NCBI GenBank assembly: GCA_016200155.1
Contig: JACQFG010000221.1
Location: 1 to 19,117 of the forward strand
Reading direction: 5' to 3'
Length of the DNA stretch: 19,117 bases
Source of the DNA: Planctomycetota bacterium
GTDB taxonomy: Bacteria > Planctomycetota > Planctomycetia > Gemmatales > Gemmataceae
Made by a program: the position numbers and the translations under genes. Position 1 is the stretch's first letter. Each line of letters starts with the position of its first letter. This document shows, in pieces, positions 6,701-13,222 of this stretch. A model generated the notes under the pieces. That model ran no database searches. It was not told the DNA's origin and saw only the letters and a program-made list of their open reading frames with translations.

Positions 6701-7765
6701 ATGGCCGAGAAAGTCGTCATCATCGGATCGGGCCCCGCGGGTTGGACCGCCGCCATCTACGCCGCCCGTGCTAACTTGCAACCGCTGGTCTATGAAGGTT
6801 CCGCAACGTGGGACCAAAATCGTATCAACGGAACCACGCCGCTGGGGCAACTCAATCTCACCACCGAGGTCGAGAATTACCCCGCCACCCCGGTCGGCGA
6901 CACGCGAGCCTACCTCGCCAGCGCTCTAAAAGGCGACCGCATTCCATATTGGGTCACCGCTAACAAGCCGCAGCCGAGCCACGGCCTAAACGGCCCCGAA
7001 ATCATGGAGCTGATGCGGCAGCAATCGGTCAACTTCGGGACTCGCATCGTTACCGATGATATCGTGAAAGTCGATTTCAAGAGTCACCCCTTCGTCCTCA
7101 CGTCCCGCGAGCGCGGCACTGTCGAGGCCTATGCGGTTGTCATCGCCACCGGCGCCCGTGCGAACTATCTCGGCCTGCCGTCGGAGGATCGTTACAAGAA
7201 CAACGGCGTCTCCGCGTGCGCCGTCTGCGATGGCGCTCTGCCGAGATTCCGCAACAAGCCGCTGATCGTGGTCGGCGGCGGCGACTCGGCTGTCGAAGAA
7301 GCGACCTACCTGACCAAGTTTGCCAGCCAGGTGTACATGGTCGTCCGCCGTGATGCGCTGCGTGCCAGCAAGATCATGCAGGCCCGCGCTCTCGACAACA
7401 AGAAGATCGTCATGAAATGGCACCGCACGCTTGAGGAGGTGCTGGGCAGCGACAAGGCCGGCGTCACCGGCGCTCGCTTGAAGGGCACGACGGACAGCAG
7501 CACCGAAACGCTCGATGTCGGCGGTGTCTTCCTCGCGATCGGGCACACGCCGAACACCGACTTCCTCGACGGCCAGCTCAACCTCGATGACAAGGGCTAC
7601 GTCATCTGGACGAAGCCGCAGCGCACCAACACGAGCGTCGAAGGCGTTTTCGCGGCCGGCGACGTCGCGGACAGCTACTATCGCCAGGCCGTCACCGCCG
7701 CCGGGACGGGCTGTCAGGCGGCCCTCGATGCGGAACGCTGGCTGGCGGAGAAGGGGTTTCATTGA
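6701..7765 (+). CDS. trxB: Thioredoxin-disulfide reductase
   Basis: The 354-residue flavoprotein has the FAD-binding GSGPAG (9-14), the redox-active CAVC (173-176, as in the CATC/CAVC class), the NADPH-binding GGGDSA (192-197), VVIATGA, and the C-terminal FAAGDVAD FAD motif. It transfers electrons from NADPH to thioredoxin in the cytoplasm. Compared with E. coli TrxB (about 321 residues) it carries about 30 extra residues after VENYP (roughly 62-95), before the GPEIMELMRQQ helix. I chose ATG 6701 because AGGA lies seven bases upstream; the ATG at 6695 is only one base from it. It stands alone, flanked by palindromes on both sides. Confidence 0.96.
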   Translation: MAEKVVIIGSGPAGWTAAIYAARANLQPLVYEGSATWDQNRINGTTPLGQLNLTTEVENYPATPVGDTRAYLASALKGDRIPYWVTANKPQPSHGLNGPEIMELMRQQSVNFGTRIVTDDIVKVDFKSHPFVLTSRERGTVEAYAVVIATGARANYLGLPSEDRYKNNGVSACAVCDGALPRFRNKPLIVVGGGDSAVEEATYLTKFASQVYMVVRRDALRASKIMQARALDNKKIVMKWHRTLEEVLGSDKAGVTGARLKGTTDSSTETLDVGGVFLAIGHTPNTDFLDGQLNLDDKGYVIWTKPQRTNTSVEGVFAAGDVADSYYRQAVTAAGTGCQAALDAERWLAEKGFH

Positions 7766-7770
7766 TGTCC

Positions 7771-7828
7771 TCGTTTAGCGCCCGCATGGCGCCGCGCGAC
7801 CGCGCGGCGCCATGCGGGCGCTAAACGA
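7771..7828. repeat. Palindromic repeat family B, copy 1 (28-bp perfect arms)
   Basis: Arms 7771-7798 and 7801-7828 are perfect reverse complements around a two-base centre, starting five bases after the trxB stop. The core TTTAGCGC...GCGCTAAA is shared with the elements at 9649-9696 and 10978-11033. It could form a very stable RNA hairpin and end trxB transcription. Confidence 0.9.
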
Positions 7829-7894
7829 ATAGCTGACAACGACTTACGTCCATCGATTTGACTTTCCCCATCACGCCGCGTATGATTCCGATCA

Positions 7895-8022
7895 GCAGCC
7901 TAATCCGGTTCCGCAGGGGACCGGTACGGGGGACCCACTCGGATCGCTTTGGCGGTCCACGGGGCGCAGGTCGTATGACCGGGGCACTTTCAAGCCCTAG
8001 CCCGTCAGCTAACCTCGTCGGC
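7895..8022 (+). promoter_or_regulatory. Cyclic-di-AMP riboswitch (ydaO/yuaA aptamer)
   Basis: The stretch matches the ydaO-yuaA class in order. A 5' segment GCCTAATC pairs weakly with GGC at 8020-8022. A hairpin CCGGTTCC-GCAG-GGGACCGG (7905-7924) is followed by the conserved CGGGGGACCCA (7927-7937). A stem GGATCGC-TTTG-GCGGTCC (7941-7958), the joining GGGGCGCA (7961-7968) and a stem GGTC-GTAT-GACC (7969-7980) come next. The highly conserved GTCAGCTAACCTCGT (8004-8018) closes the aptamer. The class binds c-di-AMP, usually turning off downstream genes for envelope or osmotic functions. It precedes the gene at 8133 on the same strand by about 110 bases. No covariance search was possible; the identification rests on motif order and pairings. 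Confidence 0.9.
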
Positions 8023-8026
8023 AAGT

Positions 8027-8043
8027 CCGCGAACCTCTCGCGG
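8027..8043 (+). promoter_or_regulatory. Hairpin in the putative expression platform
   Basis: CCGCGA-ACCTC-TCGCGG forms a six-pair stem just after the aptamer. No T-run follows, so it is not a plain intrinsic terminator. Further downstream ATCGG (8120-8124) can pair with CCGAT (8130-8134), placing most of the GGAGG ribosome binding site in the loop and the first bases of the start codon in the stem, which would suit translational control. Confidence 0.4.
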
Positions 8044-8132
8044 GCGGGTTGAAAGGGCCACCTATCTTGTGCCCACGTTCCTTGTCTCCGTGACGATTGC
8101 ACGCCGTTTGTGCGCGCAGATCGGAGGCGCCG

Positions 8133-8408
8133 ATGACCTTCACCACTCGACTGTGCGTGTATGCGCTCCTGACGATTGCCGCGTTCGCTGCCTGGCACCG
8201 GCACACGGCCACCGACCTTGCGCGCGACGAAACCGCGCTGGCGGTTCGGCAGTTTGACAACGATGCGTCGCTGCCCGACAAGCTGCAGCAGGCGTCGCTG
8301 GCGCAGAACTGGTGGCCGCTCATTTGGCCAGCCCTGATCATCGCGGTCGGCATCGTGATGTTCTGGGACGACGTCGAACGCTGGTGGAGACAAGAAGACG
8401 TTCATTGA
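8133..8408 (+). CDS. Small membrane protein of unknown function, first gene behind the riboswitch
   Basis: The 91-residue product has two predicted membrane helices (about 7-21 and 61-78) joined by a polar loop, and a short tail DDVERWWRQEDVH rich in Trp and acidic residues. The start ATG 8133 has GGAGG five bases upstream; a start at 8097 would lack this. The gene lies 79 bases before the SPFH gene on the same strand, so the two probably share a transcript led by the c-di-AMP aptamer. A GC-rich hairpin between them may tune expression of the second gene. I recognise no family. Its size and topology suggest a partner of the SPFH protein, but that is only context. Confidence 0.75.
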   Translation: MTFTTRLCVYALLTIAAFAAWHRHTATDLARDETALAVRQFDNDASLPDKLQQASLAQNWWPLIWPALIIAVGIVMFWDDVERWWRQEDVH

Positions 8409-8431
8409 GAATCAAGATTTGAAAACCCTGG

Positions 8432-8469
8432 GCCCCCCTCTCCCCCTGAGTACAGGGGGAGAGGGGGGC
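8432..8469. repeat. 16-bp perfect inverted repeat between 8133 gene and SPFH gene
   Basis: GCCCCCCTCTCCCCCT (8432-8447) and its exact complement (8454-8469) flank the loop GAGTAC. The stem ends seven bases before the AAGGAG ribosome binding site at 8476. It could act as a partial terminator, an mRNA stabiliser, or a mobile palindrome. Confidence 0.85.
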
Positions 8470-8487
8470 GGACCCAAGGAGAACGCC

Positions 8488-9642
8488 ATGAGAAAATTCC
8501 CGATCCTCATCGCCGCCGCCGGCGTCATCGCGACGCCCATCGTGATGGTGCTGACATTCCTGTTCATTCGCCCCTACGATGTGCCCGAGTTCGTCGAGGT
8601 CGATTCGAGCGAGTCGGCGTTCCTGATCCCGCTCGAAGGCGACACCGGCAACCAGGCGGCCTTCCACTCCGTCAAGTTCCTCGAGGAAAAGAAGATCGCC
8701 ACCAAGCGCGTGCAGATCACGCACCGCTGGCAGCAGATGGGCTATATGCCGCGCTCCGGCAAGTACGTCGGCACCGTCCGCCTGGTCAAGGTCGATCGCC
8801 GACCGATCACGCGCGAATGGACGAAATCGCACAAGACCGGCACCTCCGGCAAGGACGAGGCGATCACGGCGGAGTCGAAGGACAGCGTCAACTTTTCGAT
8901 GGGCATCAGCTGCACGGCGAACATCCCGGAAGATATGGCCGCGGTGTTCCTCTACAGCTATCCGTCGAAGAGCCTGGCCGACATGCTCGACATGGAGGTC
9001 CGCGCCCGCATCCACCAGATCATTGCCGAGGAGGCGGGCAACTACAACGTCTTCGATCTGCCGGCCAAGAAGAACGACATCATGAAGGCGGTTCGGGACG
9101 ATGTGGTGCCATTCTTCAAGAAAAAGGGCATCGAGATCACCACGCTGGCGATGCTCGGCGGGTTGAGCTTCGACAACACCGAGATTCAGCGAGCGATCGA
9201 CGACTCGGCCAAGGCGTCACAGCTCAAGGTCGCCGCCGAGGCCAAGCGGGCCGCCCAGGAGGTCGACAACAAGACGCTCCTGCTGGCAGCCGACGGCAAG
9301 GCGGCGGCGGCCAAGCGCGAAATGCAGGGCAAGGTCGAGGTCGAACTCGTGCGGGTCGATAGCGAGGCGAAGATCCGCATCCGCGAAGCCGAGGGCCAGG
9401 CCGAGGCGATGCGCAAGGTCGCCGACGCCCGGGCGTATGAGGCGCAGAAAGCGGGTGAGAATCCGGACGCGTACTTGCGACTGCGCTTGGTGGAAGCAGA
9501 GCTGCTGCGCTGGAAGCAATGGGACGGCCGTTATCCGCAGTATGTGCTGCAGATGGGCAACACGCCGTCGACGATGGGGGTGCTGTTGCCCCCGTTGCCG
9601 GGCGATGCGGTGAAGACGGCCCAGGCAACGGACAAGAAGTGA
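8488..9642 (+). CDS. SPFH/band-7 (prohibitin-like) membrane protein
   Basis: The 384-residue protein has an N-terminal membrane anchor (5-27), then FVEVDSSESAFLIPLEGD that opens the SPFH domain. Strands with YVGTVRLVKVDRRPITREWT follow, then helices through MEVRARIHQIIAEEAGNYNV, FFKKKGIEITTLAMLGG and an Ala/Glu/Lys-rich coiled coil (about 237-345) with IRIREAEGQAEAMRKVADAR. The tail contains YVLQMGNTPSTMGVLLPPLPG. SPFH proteins oligomerise into rings or scaffolds that organise membrane microdomains and regulate proteases. AAGGAG six bases upstream sets the start at 8488. It is the second gene behind the riboswitch. A palindrome of family B follows seven bases after the stop. A second SPFH protein is encoded at 12321. 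Confidence 0.9.
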   Translation: MRKFPILIAAAGVIATPIVMVLTFLFIRPYDVPEFVEVDSSESAFLIPLEGDTGNQAAFHSVKFLEEKKIATKRVQITHRWQQMGYMPRSGKYVGTVRLVKVDRRPITREWTKSHKTGTSGKDEAITAESKDSVNFSMGISCTANIPEDMAAVFLYSYPSKSLADMLDMEVRARIHQIIAEEAGNYNVFDLPAKKNDIMKAVRDDVVPFFKKKGIEITTLAMLGGLSFDNTEIQRAIDDSAKASQLKVAAEAKRAAQEVDNKTLLLAADGKAAAAKREMQGKVEVELVRVDSEAKIRIREAEGQAEAMRKVADARAYEAQKAGENPDAYLRLRLVEAELLRWKQWDGRYPQYVLQMGNTPSTMGVLLPPLPGDAVKTAQATDKK

Positions 9643-9648
9643 CCTGCC

Positions 9649-9696
9649 GTTTACGTTTAGCGCTCGCGCGGCGCCATGCGAGCGCTAAACGTAAAC
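9649..9696. repeat. Palindromic repeat family B, copy 2 (19-bp perfect arms)
   Basis: Arms 9649-9667 and 9678-9696 are perfect complements around the loop GCGGCGCCAT. The inner part TTTAGCGCTCGC matches copy 1; the outer part GTTTACG is unique to this copy. It sits between the convergent SPFH gene and the broken lipoprotein gene, suitable as bidirectional terminator. Confidence 0.9.
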
Positions 9697-9699
9697 CTG

Positions 9700-10260
9700 C
9701 TATCGTTTACGCGCCCACGCTTCGGCCGCGTCGAGGGCCATCACCACCGCGGCGGCTTCGGTTTCCGCCTGGGCCGACACCGGTTGGCCGAGCTTCGGGT
9801 CGCTCGTCGGCAGCAAAAGGACAACGCGCACGCCGCCGGGCAAGCGGTCCTTTTCATATTTCAGCACGCCGAGCCGTTCCATGCGGTCTTGAATCTGGTT
9901 CCAGTCAACCTGCGGCGGCGCTGCCGCGGGCGCCGGCACGTGTAGATACGCCGACACGCCGAGCGACTCGGGGCTGGGCAGCGCGAACTTCGCAGCCATC
10001 GCGCCGGACACGCCGCGCGTCTTGGCCGGCGGCGGCTGCTGCCAGGGCGTCGGTTGCGGGGCGTAGGTTTGCGGCTGCATCTGCGGATGGGCTGGCTGGC
10101 CCGGCAGCATCATGTTCGGCTGGACATAGAAGAGACCTCCGCCGACCGGCGAAGCACATCCCTTGGGCGTTCACTGCGCTCCGGATCGACCGGGGATCAC
10201 GCTGAGCCAAACCAGGGCGCCCGCTGCCACGAACCAGATCTGTCGCATGTCCTTGAACAT
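9700..10260 (-). pseudogene. Broken lipoprotein gene, in-frame stop within a 39-nt apparent insertion
   Basis: From ATG 10260 (GGAAGG nine bases upstream) the frame reads MFKDMRQIWFVAAGALVWLS, a lipoprotein-like signal. It then runs into VIPGRSGAQ and a TGA at 10171-10173. The same frame continues without further stop as TPKGCASPVGGGLFYVQPN into a Pro/Gln-rich stretch and a C-terminal domain (DWNQIQDRMERLGVLKYEKD, ending EAWARKR) to 9700. Deleting 39 bases (10162-10200 on plus) joins WLS to GCASP and gives a perfect lipobox LSGC. So a periplasmic lipoprotein was probably inactivated. Rescue from the ATG at 10113 would make a cytoplasmic 137-residue fragment without a good ribosome binding site. 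The C-terminal domain is not recognised. Confidence 0.7.
10162..10200. repeat. 39-nt putative insertion inside the lipoprotein signal
   Basis: The segment begins CTTGGGCGTTCACTGC and ends ACCGGGGATCAC. With its flank it has short inverted ends ATCCC (10158-10162) and GGGAT (10193-10197). Its removal restores an uninterrupted lipobox in frame. No second copy is seen in the window. Confidence 0.5.
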
Positions 10261-10436
10261 ATCGCGCATCCTTCCGATCTTGCCCTCCGGCCGCTCACGC
10301 GCCCGGCTCGTTCCGTAATCAACGGTCGGCTTATAACCAAATCGGCATCCCAAAAGAAAGGCCAGTTTTCCCAGTCGCTCGATTTTGCCAGAATTTACAA
10401 TGCGCGGGAGTAAAGTTTACAACTATAATCTCGTAG

Positions 10437-10456
10437 GTCAGGCTTTCGAGCCTGAC
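10437..10456. repeat. Small hairpin with TTCG loop
   Basis: GTCAGGCT-TTCG-AGCCTGAC is an eight-pair stem with a UUCG-type tetraloop. It is preceded by CTCGTAG, as is the larger palindrome that follows. Confidence 0.8.
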
Positions 10457-10460
10457 AGTC

Positions 10461-10533
10461 TCGTAGCCGCGTTCGCCAGAACGCGGGAGTAGAACGGCCT
10501 CGAAATCCCGCGTTCTGGCGAACGCGGCTACGA
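10461..10533. repeat. 28-bp perfect inverted repeat (family D)
   Basis: Arms 10461-10488 (starting TCGTAGCCGCGTTCGCC) and 10506-10533 are exact complements around a 17-base loop. It lies 64 bases before the DUF4870 start and would fold in that gene's leader if transcribed from the TATAAT at 10424. Confidence 0.9.
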
Positions 10534-10596
10534 ATCAACTGCTCAGCAACTTAAGAAACGGACATCGAGAAGGCCCTACCTCCTGGAGCATTGACG

Positions 10597-10965
10597 ATGG
10601 CACGCGATGATGACGATGACGACGATCGACCGCGCAAGAAAAAGAAACGCCGGGGGCCGTCCGATGAGGACAAGCAAATGGCGATGTTCTGCCATCTCGG
10701 CGCCATCATCGGCGGCATTGTTCTGCCCCTCGTCCTGTGGATGACGCAGAAAGAAAAATCGCGGTTCATCGACGATCACGGCAAAGAGGCAGTCAACTTC
10801 GGCATCACGATGATGATCGGGCATCTCGTCGGCGGGTTCTGCACCTGCGGGTTGCTCAACCTTATTCTCCTGCCGATCGGCATCACCTTCAGCGTCATGG
10901 CCGGCATGGCCGCCAATCGGGGCGAGGATTACATGTATCCGGTTTGCATCCGGTTCATCAGCTAA
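10597..10965 (+). CDS. DUF4870 (Tic20-like) small membrane protein
   Basis: The 122-residue protein starts with a run of seven Asp and a basic RPRKKKKRR segment. It then shows the DUF4870 pattern: MAMFCHLGAIIGGIVLPLVLW (helix one), KEKSRFIDDHGKEAVNFGI (the conserved loop with HGKEAVNF) and two further hydrophobic segments (71-85 and 86-104), ending with a short polar tail. Members are inner-membrane proteins of unknown function distantly related to Tic20. ATG 10597 has GGAG eight bases upstream; a TTG at 10591 is too close to it. The Asp-rich then Lys/Arg-rich N-terminus is unusual and may contact other proteins or lipids. It stands ahead of the MlaD-like gene, separated by a family-B palindrome. 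Confidence 0.88.
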   Translation: MARDDDDDDDRPRKKKKRRGPSDEDKQMAMFCHLGAIIGGIVLPLVLWMTQKEKSRFIDDHGKEAVNFGITMMIGHLVGGFCTCGLLNLILLPIGITFSVMAGMAANRGEDYMYPVCIRFIS

Positions 10966-10977
10966 CGGCCGCATTTC

Positions 10978-11033
10978 GCCGCTTGCGGCTTAGCGCTCGC
11001 GTAGCGCCGTGCGAACGCTAAGCCGCAAGCGGC
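10978..11033. repeat. Palindromic repeat family B, copy 3 (22 of 23 pairs)
   Basis: Arms 10978-11000 and 11011-11033 pair with one mismatch around GTAGCGCCGT. The inner TTAGCGCTCGC is shared with copies 1 and 2; the outer GCCGCTTGCGGC is specific to this copy. It follows the DUF4870 stop by 12 bases. Confidence 0.88.
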
Positions 11034-11066
11034 AAAACGGGGGCTCGGCTTGCCGGTCATGTCCGA

Positions 11067-11096
11067 TTGTCTTCAGCGCCGCTACACGAGTATAAT
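11067..11096 (+). promoter_or_regulatory. Sigma-70-type promoter for the MlaD-SPFH operon
   Basis: TTGTCT (11067-11072) and a perfect TATAAT (11091-11096) are 18 bases apart. A start near 11103 gives a leader of about 37 bases to the GTG at 11140. The position rules out in-frame ATGs at 11050 and 11095 as starts. Confidence 0.6.
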
Positions 11097-11139
11097 GCTA
11101 TCGCTGCCATCCTCAACGCTCTTTCGGCGGAGGTTGCTC

Positions 11140-12291
11140 GTGTCCCGGAACCTGTCGCGCTCGCAAGCCACCTTCCTCGGCGTCCTCGTCGTCGTCACCC
11201 TCGTGCTCGGCGGGTCGGCCTTGCTCGCCCTCAATGAACGGGCCGGCTGGGGCGGCGGCAGCATCCGCGTCCTCGTCGGCTTCCCCGACGTTGCCGGCGT
11301 CGAGGTCGGCACCCGCGTCCGCGTCCAGGGCATCGACGCCGGCGAGATCGAGGCCATCCTCGCTCCCACCAAACCCGGCGACCCCGTCAAGCTCCAGCTT
11401 CGCATCGCCGGCAAGTATCGCCATCTCATCCGCGACGACGCCAAGGTCCAGCTCGGCAGCGACAGCCTGTTGGGCGGACGCATCGTCCGCATCGTCCCCG
11501 GCTCCCCAAGCGCCAAGCCGATCGAGGACAACGGCGAACTCACCGCCGACATTCGCCCCGATGCGCTCGAGCTAACGTCCCAGGCCGTCGCCAAAACCAC
11601 GGCCACGCTCGCCAAGGTCGATGCCATCCTCGATCGCGTCAACAAGGGCGAAGGCACCCTCGGCAAGCTCGTCAACGATGACACGCTCTACAAGGAAACC
11701 ACCGAGGCCGTCATGCTCGCCAAGGCCAGCATCAACGACGTCCGCAAGGGCGAAGGCGCGCTCGGCAAGGTCGTCGGCGAGGCGATCGCGGCCCTGCACG
11801 ACATTCGCCGCATGGTCGACTCGATCCGCCAGAACTCCGACGCCATCAAGACGCTCCCCGGCGTGCGCAGCTATGTCGTCGATTACAAGAAGGAGCTGAT
11901 CCGGCCCGATTGCAAGCGCTATCGCATATGGTATGCCGAGAGCGACCTGTTCGAGCCCGGCAAGGCGGTGCTGACCGCCGCCGGCAAGAAGAAGCTCGAC
12001 TCGGCCGTCGATTGGCTCAACAAGCACAAGTACGATAACTCCGAGATCCTGGTCGCCGCGTTCGCCGCCCCGACCCTGGCCGCCGACCTCGCCGACCCCG
12101 TGACGCACAAGCAGAGCGAAGTCGCCGTCGATTACCTGCGCAGCAAGAACGCCCACTCCACCGGCTGGTGGTGGTGGTCCACGCGTCCCCTGCGCGGCAT
12201 CGGCTGCGGCAACAATCCGACCCCCGTCCCCGAAACCGAAAAGATGCCGCCCGCCCGCATCGAGATCATCGTCTTCGTCCCGCAGAATTGA
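11140..12291 (+). CDS. MlaD/MCE-domain protein with C-terminal OmpA-like domain
   Basis: The 383-residue protein has a membrane anchor (11-31) and an MlaD domain (41-120) with VLVGFPDVAGVEVGTRVRVQ and LGSDSLLGGRIVRIVPG. A helical part follows with two KGEG-LGK motifs (169-175, 203-210), the first in the typical MCE context GEGTLGKLVNDDTLY. The C-terminal part (about 265-380) begins AESDLFEPGKAVLTAAGKKK and looks like an OmpA-type peptidoglycan-associating domain, interrupted near TGWWWWSTRPL. MCE proteins bind lipids and form rings for lipid transport between membranes, usually with an ABC permease and ATPase, which are absent here. Start is GTG 11140 with GGAGG six bases upstream. The SPFH gene follows 29 bases later, probably co-transcribed. 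Confidence 0.87.
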   Translation: MSRNLSRSQATFLGVLVVVTLVLGGSALLALNERAGWGGGSIRVLVGFPDVAGVEVGTRVRVQGIDAGEIEAILAPTKPGDPVKLQLRIAGKYRHLIRDDAKVQLGSDSLLGGRIVRIVPGSPSAKPIEDNGELTADIRPDALELTSQAVAKTTATLAKVDAILDRVNKGEGTLGKLVNDDTLYKETTEAVMLAKASINDVRKGEGALGKVVGEAIAALHDIRRMVDSIRQNSDAIKTLPGVRSYVVDYKKELIRPDCKRYRIWYAESDLFEPGKAVLTAAGKKKLDSAVDWLNKHKYDNSEILVAAFAAPTLAADLADPVTHKQSEVAVDYLRSKNAHSTGWWWWSTRPLRGIGCGNNPTPVPETEKMPPARIEIIVFVPQN

Positions 12292-12320
12292 TCGGCCCGC
12301 CTGATTTGGGGAGAACTGCC

Positions 12321-13172
12321 ATGGACCCGCTCTTGATCAAGTCCATCACCCGGTATTCGGCCGTCGGCGTCGTCGCCCTGATCGGCCTGATCCTTTGCAC
12401 CTCGTCCATCAGCTGCGTTCCCGCCGGGCACGTCGGCGTGGTGACGACGTTCGGGAAGGTCGAGGACGACCCGCTGGATTCCGGCATCAATCTGGTCGCG
12501 TTCTGGCGCAAAGTCCATTACATGTCGATCCAGACGCAAGAGGAAAAGGAAACAGCGTCCACGCCAACCAAGGAAGGCCTGTCCGTGCATTTGGAAAGCT
12601 CTTTGCTCTTTTCCCTGCGGAAAGACGCGGCGGTCAGGATGTATCGCGACGTCGGCAAGGATTACGCCAAAGTCGTCCTGGAGCCTTCCTTTCGTTCGGC
12701 CCTGCGCGGTGCTACCGTGAAACATGCGTCGCAGGATCTGTATACCGCGTCCCGAAGCGACATCGAATCGGAATTGGAGAAGACCTTGCGGCTCATCCTG
12801 GACGGGTATGGCATCAATTGCGAGCGCGTCTTGCTGCGCGACATGCAGCTCCCCCCGTCGGTCAAGGAAGCCATCGAGCGCAAGCAGGCCGCCGATCAGG
12901 ATGCCCAGCAGATGGAATTCGTGCTCAAGAAAGCCAAGCAGGAGGCGGAGCGCAAGGCCATCGAGGCCAAGGGCATCGCCGACGCGCAGGTCATCATCAA
13001 GAAGGACCTCGACGACAACTACATTAGATACCTGTGGGTCATGGCCTTGAAGGAGCATAGCGGGGCCGTCATCTACGTGCCGACCGGCAGCGATGGGTTG
13101 CCCTTCTTCAGGGAAGTCCATCCATCCAGGGATGCCAGCAAGACTCCCCCGGAGAAGAAAAAGCAGCCTTAG
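12321..13172 (+). CDS. SPFH/prohibitin-like membrane protein
   Basis: The 283-residue protein has an N-terminal hydrophobic helix (13-31), then CVPAGHVGVVTTFGKVEDDPLDSGIN, the characteristic opening of prohibitin/HflC-type SPFH domains. Later features are DIESELEKTLRLILDGYGI, the conserved VLLRDMQLPPSVKEAIERKQAA, and a coiled coil (about 183-230) with KKAKQEAERKAIEAKGIADAQ. It probably forms a membrane-bound ring or scaffold. GGAG seven bases upstream fixes ATG 12321. It lies 29 bases after the MlaD-like gene, so both likely form one operon from the promoter at 11067. It is only distantly similar to the SPFH protein at 8488. Confidence 0.92.
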   Translation: MDPLLIKSITRYSAVGVVALIGLILCTSSISCVPAGHVGVVTTFGKVEDDPLDSGINLVAFWRKVHYMSIQTQEEKETASTPTKEGLSVHLESSLLFSLRKDAAVRMYRDVGKDYAKVVLEPSFRSALRGATVKHASQDLYTASRSDIESELEKTLRLILDGYGINCERVLLRDMQLPPSVKEAIERKQAADQDAQQMEFVLKKAKQEAERKAIEAKGIADAQVIIKKDLDDNYIRYLWVMALKEHSGAVIYVPTGSDGLPFFREVHPSRDASKTPPEKKKQP

Positions 13173-13222
13173 TAGCTCGGATCCGTGGCCGGGACGATAA
13201 ACGAGGATAGGGAGATGTTCGC

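Larger units (their letters stand above)
10261..10596. other. Gene-free stretch between broken lipoprotein and DUF4870 genes
   Basis: No convincing gene is present. It holds a TATAAT at 10424-10429 with no clear -35 partner, a hairpin with a TTCG loop at 10437-10456, and a 28-bp perfect inverted repeat at 10461-10533. Confidence 0.6.

Noticed and set aside
8096..8132. Earlier start at 8097 for the small membrane protein
   Set aside because: It has no ribosome binding site; GGAGG stands correctly before ATG 8133 and the additional residues are not hydrophobic.
10171..10173. Selenocysteine codon at the in-frame TGA of the lipoprotein gene
   Set aside because: No selenocysteine insertion hairpin is evident directly downstream, and selenocysteine in a signal-peptide/lipobox region makes no sense; a 39-base insertion explains it better.
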